From assembly GCA_037043455.1 (NCBI GenBank), contig JAWPHD010010193.1, positions 1-64,000 on the forward strand: 64,000 nt of DNA. The letters run 5' to 3'. Source of the DNA: Cyrtodaria siliqua (lineage: Eukaryota > Mollusca > Bivalvia > Adapedonta > Hiatellidae). Below are positions 58,746 to 64,000 of this stretch, one piece after another (within the stretch, counting starts at the first letter, position 1; every line of letters begins with the position of its first letter). The position numbers and the translations under genes are program-made. The notes below the pieces were generated by a model. It was not told the origin of the DNA. It worked only from the letters and a program-made list of their open reading frames with translations, and did no database searches.

Positions 58746-58934
58746 GCCCCGAATCCCATGGAACTAAATTATTTGGAATAAATGCACATCAAGGTTTGGG
58801 TGTTAGCTGTTGTATATGTCTGTATTTCTTAAATATTATGGTAGCTTGTCCTTGGCTCAACCAAATTTTGGATTCCTTAAAGCATGTCCTAGATGGTTGC
58901 ATACATGTACATGTGTATGTAATTTAGGCTCAAA

Positions 58935-59206
58935 TGATGTTTGATGGTATGGTGTTATACGTCATTTTCAGCACATGTAAGGTTATATAATTTATGACAG
59001 TCATTTTTTTTTTGTGGTGGAGGCAGACCACCCACTTTTGCTGGGTAGAACCAGTACTGTACACCTCCCGCCATCCCTAACAATCGACACTTCCTCACGT
59101 ACAAGTTGAACTACCAGTTGGATTCAGACAGGCAGCAGTGAGAGGCGAGAAGGTTTACAACTCAATGTCGTTAACTCCTCGGCCACGGAGGTGCTTTAAA
59201 TGAATT
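58935..59206 (-). repeat. tRNA-Ser-like SINE (minus strand)
   Basis: On the - strand the head CCTCCGTGGCCGAGGAGTTA resembles a tRNA-Ser A box and GTCTGAATCC a degenerate B box. The body GGATGGCGGGAGGTGTACAG, TACTGGTTCTACCCAGC leads to a tail ATATAACCTTACATGTGCTG. Related fragments are at 4850-4925 (-) and 23678-23775 (+). Confidence 0.7.
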
Positions 59207-60507
59207 GTGAAATGAACTTAACATAGCCTATGAAATGTGCAGTAATTTTGGTAAACATCTAAGCTGTCCGTGTATCTTTTACAAGTGTTATTCGTAGCTT
59301 AACCACATTTGGACATGGGCTCGTTTTACTCTATTTGTCGTGGAATCGCATACATGTTGATCCAAAACAAAAATTAAATGTCAGTTTAACATATCAATAA
59401 CATATGCATGAAAATTGTGGCATACAGGCATCATTGTTGTAACAATGTTAATTGTAAAGAATATTGCACTTAGGCCAAATAAAATAATAGGTGTGCTTCC
59501 GGTTTCCCGACCGACCGACCCCCGACCCTAAACATTTTATGACTGCTCAAAAAAACTTTTTGTGTTTAATTATTTTTCTATCGGTTCCGTATCTGATGAT
59601 ATCAACAAATATATCGTGAAGTTTATTTATTGATTGAGTATACTCAAGTAAAAATAGTGGTTATTGTACTGTTTGTTGTTATTTGATATTATTCAAACAA
59701 AAACAACTTACAGAGTAAAGTTAAGTTCGCTTCATTGTTAAAAATGACAACATCTGATTACAAGCTCGCGCACGCGCTGTTTATAGGGGCCCTCAAAGGG
59801 GTAACCAATAACCGTTGATTGACAGCAGTACAGAAGTAGTAGCCGAATTGCTCAACAAATGGATACATTTATGGTCATTATCCAAATTTGACGCCCCATT
59901 CCGTAAGAAAGACAACTCATCCCATTTATGACCCAAATATATTAACAAGAGATGTCTCCATTACGTCAGGGATTACGTCAATTGGAAATGTCCGCTACTG
60001 CAGTATAATCAGATTTGACCGATCGATATTTTACTGCAGTATTGTATTTTTCCAATGTTGTTTATGCCTACATGTTATATAAACAGGGTTATATATATAA
60101 ATTAGAGTTTTAATTTATTATCGTCTGCTGTTGTTGTCATGGGGAAGCATTGTTTAAATATTGGAGAGCAATTAAAAACACATAACTGCGCATGCGTGGT
60201 TAACGCGCGACTTCCCCACGCGCAAATTTGCGCGGAAATGAGTGCTGAGAAGAAAATCATTTATATTTCGGTACATATTTACCCTTTCGTATACGACGAT
60301 TCTTCTGATGATGAAAAATGTATCTTTTTATTAAATTAAATTGATATTTTCTATTGAAGAGCTACGAACGTCGTTTGTTTACGGAAATTCGGATACTACT
60401 TGCATACCAGTAGTGTAAAAAAAAAAAGACAAAATATATTTAATAAAATGTTTTTAAACATTTTCCCTATCCTATTTTTTGGAGCATGTAATTTTATTTG
60501 GCCTTAC
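59207..60507. other. TRIM intron, last part
   Basis: No gene recognised. GGTTTCCCGACCGACCGACC (about 59498) resembles one arm of the MITE at 36175. GCGCGACTTCCCCACGCGCA (about 60206) is a small GC-rich patch. Confidence 0.4.
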
Positions 60508-60848
60508 CTATGATCTATGGGTATGCATATCCCACAACAAATGACATCATGGGCTCCACAGAACATGTCCATCATTTTTCCCTGGTGAACAGGACATGTC
60601 TCCTTTGTTTGGAAAGCTGGGGCCTGTAGTCCGCTGGCCCCCATGCCGGCTTTATCCAGTATTCGGTGAGACCTCAATCCTTCAAATTTGTTGTGATCTC
60701 TAAGGCACTTGGTACAGAAGTTCTGGCGACAATCCACACAGTGTTTTATTGCCTCCATGTTCTGCCCATCCGTGGCACAAGGGGCACAGGAAAAGTCATA
60801 ATAAGGCTCAGAGCCCAAAAAAAGGGAAGAACGTCCTCCTGTCGCCAT
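60508..60848 (-). CDS. TRIM-like protein, exon 1: tandem B-boxes, no RING
   Basis: Starts MATGGRSSLFLGSEPYYDFS and runs to the donor GTAAGG (GT at 60507-60506), leaving a split Arg codon. About residues 20-65: B-box 1 (CAPCATDGQ ... HCVDCRQNFCTKCLRDH). About 83-115: B-box 2 (CPVHQGKMMDMFCGAHDVIC then CGICIPIDHR, completed by LC in exon 2). No RING finger precedes them, so ubiquitin-ligase activity is not predicted. Bivalve genomes carry many such B-box, coiled-coil, NHL proteins, some linked to immune or RNA regulation; the role here is unknown. Start chosen as the first ATG after a TATA-like box. Confidence 0.9.
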
Positions 60849-60879
60849 TTTTCTTGTCGTTAAGATAAATCTCCTGGGC

Positions 60880-60887
60880 GTATATAG
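60880..60887 (-). promoter_or_regulatory. TATA-like box upstream of the TRIM gene
   Basis: CTATATAC on the - strand lies about 35 bases before the ATG at 60848. If it is the TATA box, the 5' UTR would be very short; otherwise it is chance. Confidence 0.35.
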
Positions 60888-60920
60888 ATCATGTGATAAT
60901 CAGTATCACAGTTTACTTCC

Positions 60921-60957
60921 TAGCCTGGTTCCCTGGCCTCCTACACTACTTTGCACA
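60921..60957. repeat. single arm of the dispersed hairpin repeat
   Basis: CCTAGCCTGGTTCCCTGGCC then TCCTACACTACTTTGCACAG matches the left arm at 26876-26912. The partner arm is missing. Confidence 0.7.
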
Positions 60958-62149
60958 GTACAATCTACTTTCTAGAACTGATTTGGAACACCTCTGCTGT
61001 CATCCTTGTCTACTATAATAGCTGTCCAAGATTTTGTTCTGTACTTTATTTTAAACCCAAACAGGGTCGATATACATTATTGTTTATATATCGACCCTGA
61101 CCCAATTGAAAGTCAATAAACATGACAGGTTTATCACTGACACAAAATTAACATATCTTTCAACCTCAGATAGACATACAATATTACATGTATCTGTATA
61201 CTTCTACAAGTTGGTAGATTGTAAACCATATCACAGACCTAATAACAAATAGATTGGACACTAGGAAAATTATCTAAATTTCGGTGACACAGTGCGAAAA
61301 TTTCACAAATTATTTCCCAACTTTAAACACACGTGTCATAAAGAGTTTTATAGATACAAATTTCATTCATGCCAAATCCCATCACAAATTTAATTTGCTT
61401 TCAATGATAGTATTTTTCTTTCTCTTACATATAGAGCAAAAAAGGAGTTTGATGGAAACTTTGACTATGTCAAAACCTTGATTTTTAAGAGAAATGTGAA
61501 AAATGATGACATTTTTAAATTTAAGCATCTTTTTATACAATTTCTTATTTTCAAAATATACATAAATTATTATAATCCTTTTGCTATTCACTATGAATCT
61601 TTTGAATGTGTTCTCATCAAAATCAGTGAATATTTGAAAGAGGAGATAGACGGAAAATGTAAGGTGTCACCTGATATTTTGGTTACTTCATCGGATAAGA
61701 TAGGAAGTTTCCTATCTGTTTATTAATATGTCTGTGACCATATTAATTATACTCAGATCATATATCAGGTTAAAAGGGTACAGTCGAGAATAATATTTTA
61801 CAATTGTAGATAACAATGATTTTTTTTTTCTTATTTCTGTGTTTTTACAAATGTACTGTAGTATATTTACTGTTGTTCTAATATCATCTGCTTTAAAGTT
61901 ATATAGTAAAATGGTAAAATTGACAAGCCAGTAGAAATAAATACTGCTAATGTAATTAAACTTGAAATATCATCTCTTTATACTTTGTCCTATCAGAGTC
62001 TTCTTAAAGGTACAAATGACAATCTTCAAGAATTTATCAAAACTGACACCTCAACTTATTAATCTGGTATCATTTTGATGTTAAACCTGCTTCCATCAAA
62101 ATAAGGAAAAGGTAATGTAAAGTTCATTATTTTACCATGGGTTTAAAAA
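60958..62149. other. intron sequence, no gene seen
   Basis: AT-rich. GGGTCGATATA (about 61047) and TATATCGACCC (about 61087) form a loose inverted repeat. Open frames here carry no family signature. Confidence 0.45.
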
Positions 62150-63083
62150 AATAAATCAAGAATCATGAAAGCCATGTGTATATACATGAAGAGACAAAAT
62201 AAGTATGCATTTAAAATATATAACATATGTCAATGTATAATTGGGTAAACAAGTGCCCTTTAAGGTGTATGCTAAAATAGGATTATTACTATAGTAACTT
62301 GTTCTGGAAGTTTGTATCACCTAGAGTAGGTAAATGCCAGATCAGGATCGCACGAGAGGCGTATAGACACTGAGCCAAATATCAAAATTATGTATGCTGA
62401 GCCAGATATCAAATTTCACCTGATTTATAAGTAGAGCCACTGAGCCAAATATCAAAATTATATATGCTGAGTCAGATATCAAATTTCACCTGATGTACTT
62501 ACAGTCAGAGCTAGATATCAAAAGTATAGCCACTGAGCCAGATATCAAATTTCGCCTAATGTACAATTATTGCCACTGAGCCAAATATCAAAAGTAATGC
62601 TGATATCAAATTTCACCTGATTTATAAGTATAGACACTGAGCCAAATATCAAAATTATATATGCTGAGTCGGATATCAAATTTCCCCTGATGTACAATTA
62701 TATTCACTGAGCCAAATATCAAAATTATATATGCTGAGTCAGATATCAGATTTCACCTGATGTACACTTAGTCACTGAGCCAAATATCAAATTTACCTGA
62801 TTTACAATTATAGTCACTGAGCCAGAAAGTCGGTAAGTTTTAAACAAATTATTTTTGAAAAAAATGGTGTGTGGAGGGGCTTTTATTAGAGGAGGGGCAT
62901 TTATTTACAACATGCACTGTCACTTATCTTGCAGTTGAATTGAATTATGTACCGTTATAATTATATTCTGTGTAAAAAATTGAAAGAAAACTGATGGATT
63001 TATGGTAAATGACTTTTTTGAATTTTGTGACCACACCAGTAATTTAAGGTCAAATAAAACAAAAAAACTTCATACTCGGGGTT
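62150..63083. repeat. duplicated EBP2 intron segment with CTGAGCC minisatellite
   Basis: 62158-62275 matches 118-250. 62355-62830 is the same minisatellite as 361-1570 without the GC-rich insert. 62929-63083 matches 2837-2980 (CTTGCAGTTGAAT ... CATACTCGGGGTTC). Missing here is everything corresponding to about 2220-2830, including the core exon and the SINE. Confidence 0.85.
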
Positions 63084-63768
63084 CAAAAGCCACATTCCCT
63101 GGTTATTGTTGAGCCCGTTTATGGACCTCAACTTAGCGGTCGTACAACATTGGATATATCATACTTCGTGATTGCTGTACCCTTCCAGATCACCTCCAGT
63201 CCCTATAAATCACGTTCCTCTATGTAGGCGTGTCTTTATTTAAGAAATAAAATATTTCCGGGTGGTTTATATTGTCCTAGATCAATACCTTGTTGGTGGG
63301 ATTTGAAGATTATTGATACCAAGGGCCGTAGGCCGCAGTTTCAATGTGTTTCAAATCCCAAGCACCAGGTTTTGATCTCGCAAATATAAACCAGCTGGAA
63401 ATTGTTTATTTCCTGTCTGACATGGATTTTTATGTCTTTAATACACACATTTTCAAGAGATTGAACATAATACAAACAAATTCTCACAACTTACATGGTA
63501 TGTTCATCTCTCAACACCAGGCGAAGAAAATAATACAGCTTTATCATGTTTTTAACAATTTCTATTTGTTGTTTAAATGTTTAAAATAACATAATCATTG
63601 TTTGGGATGTTTCAGACGAGTGGTTGAAGGACGTCTAACCAGTCAGCTTTGAGTATTTTACTAAACTATGTTAGATTGTCATTTCAAATCCAGCCAGTTA
63701 TGGTGATTGACAATACTGTATGTGTGATGTGAAGGAGAAGAACACTGCATATTTTGTATATTGTTTAG
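63084..63768. other. intron sequence before the last EBP2 exon in the window
   Basis: No gene. Ends with acceptor TATTGTTTAG. It has no counterpart in the left copy. Confidence 0.45.
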
Positions 63769-63858
63769 GTGAGAGAGAAACTGCTGGAAAAACAACAGAA
63801 TTTGGAACAGAGAGAAAAAGCTAGAAAACTCAGAGATCTAAGAAAATACGGTAAAAAG
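63769..63858 (+). CDS. EBNA1BP2: EBP2 exon (right copy), REKARKLRDLRKYGKK segment
   Basis: Thirty codons, phase 0 at both ends, donor GTAAGT at 63859. Reads VREKLLEKQQNLEQREKARK then LRDLRKYGKK, matching human IRQKLQTKQAAMERSEKAKQ and LRALRKYGKK. This exon is missing from the left copy. The remaining 3' exons of this copy would lie beyond the right edge. The conserved exon expected before it (YRQAQA/DYFAEMAKSD) was not found between 48764 and 63768. Confidence 0.88.
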
Positions 63859-64000
63859 GTAAGTAACCACTTATTTTATGTAATCTCGGGAACATTGTTC
63901 TGAAGCGACATGATCCAAAGAAATTTAAGGTCTAACTGAAACACAAAATCCTGTAAAATCAATGATGGCCACCACATCTAAATATAGACCACAGATATAA

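Overview
The window is animal (eukaryotic) DNA: AT-rich, intron-dense and packed with repeats. There are no operons or bacterial-style gene packing. Spliced genes, tRNA-derived SINEs, rolling-circle elements carrying GTCCGTCTGT microsatellites and ~160-bp core repeats, and a RING-less TRIM/NHL gene together point to a mollusc, most likely a bivalve. The species cannot be named from sequence alone.

Three coding units can be supported. (1) Exons of the nucleolar ribosome-biogenesis factor EBP2 (EBNA1BP2) occur on the + strand in two separate, incomplete copies. The left copy (2323-5282) has four exons from the middle and C-terminal half, with several reading-frame lesions. The right copy has exons at 43893-43976, 48647-48763 and 63769-63858 and runs off the right edge. 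Intron sequence near 100-2980 is repeated at 62150-63083, so the locus is duplicated (or two haplotypes were assembled in tandem), and each copy lacks exons the other keeps. (2) A rolling-circle transposon of Helentron type lies at about 12.0-20.4 kb. It has a 2281-residue Rep/helicase protein with a DUB-like cysteine-protease domain at its N-terminus (12356-19201), and an overlapping +1-frame apurinic-type endonuclease (to 19793). (3) A two-exon TRIM-like gene on the - strand (60848-54831, 577 aa) has tandem B-boxes, a coiled coil and an NHL-type propeller. It is nested antisense in a large intron of the right EBP2 copy.

Layout: 0-6.5 kb, left EBP2 copy with minisatellites. 7-12 kb, nested non-autonomous elements. 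12-20 kb, Helentron. 20-28.6 kb, non-coding DNA with SINE-like and short rolling-circle elements. 28.7-33.3 kb, a 62-bp satellite of about 75 copies. 33.4-43.8 kb, rolling-circle repeats, MITEs and CATATG-phased repeats. 43.9-48.8 kb, right EBP2 exons. 49-53.3 kb, two rolling-circle arrays joined head to tail. 54.7-60.9 kb, TRIM gene. 61-64 kb, duplicated EBP2 intron and one further exon.

The most interesting theme is the repeat ecology. At least five sequence-unrelated families share one architecture: a 5' terminal motif often able to form a hairpin, a GTCCGTCTGT-type microsatellite in most, tandem ~150-165-bp cores, an inverted copy of the 5' motif near the 3' end, then a short hairpin and usually CTTGTT. 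One such core directly abuts the Helentron gene, which suggests (by inference) that this autonomous element or a relative mobilises them.
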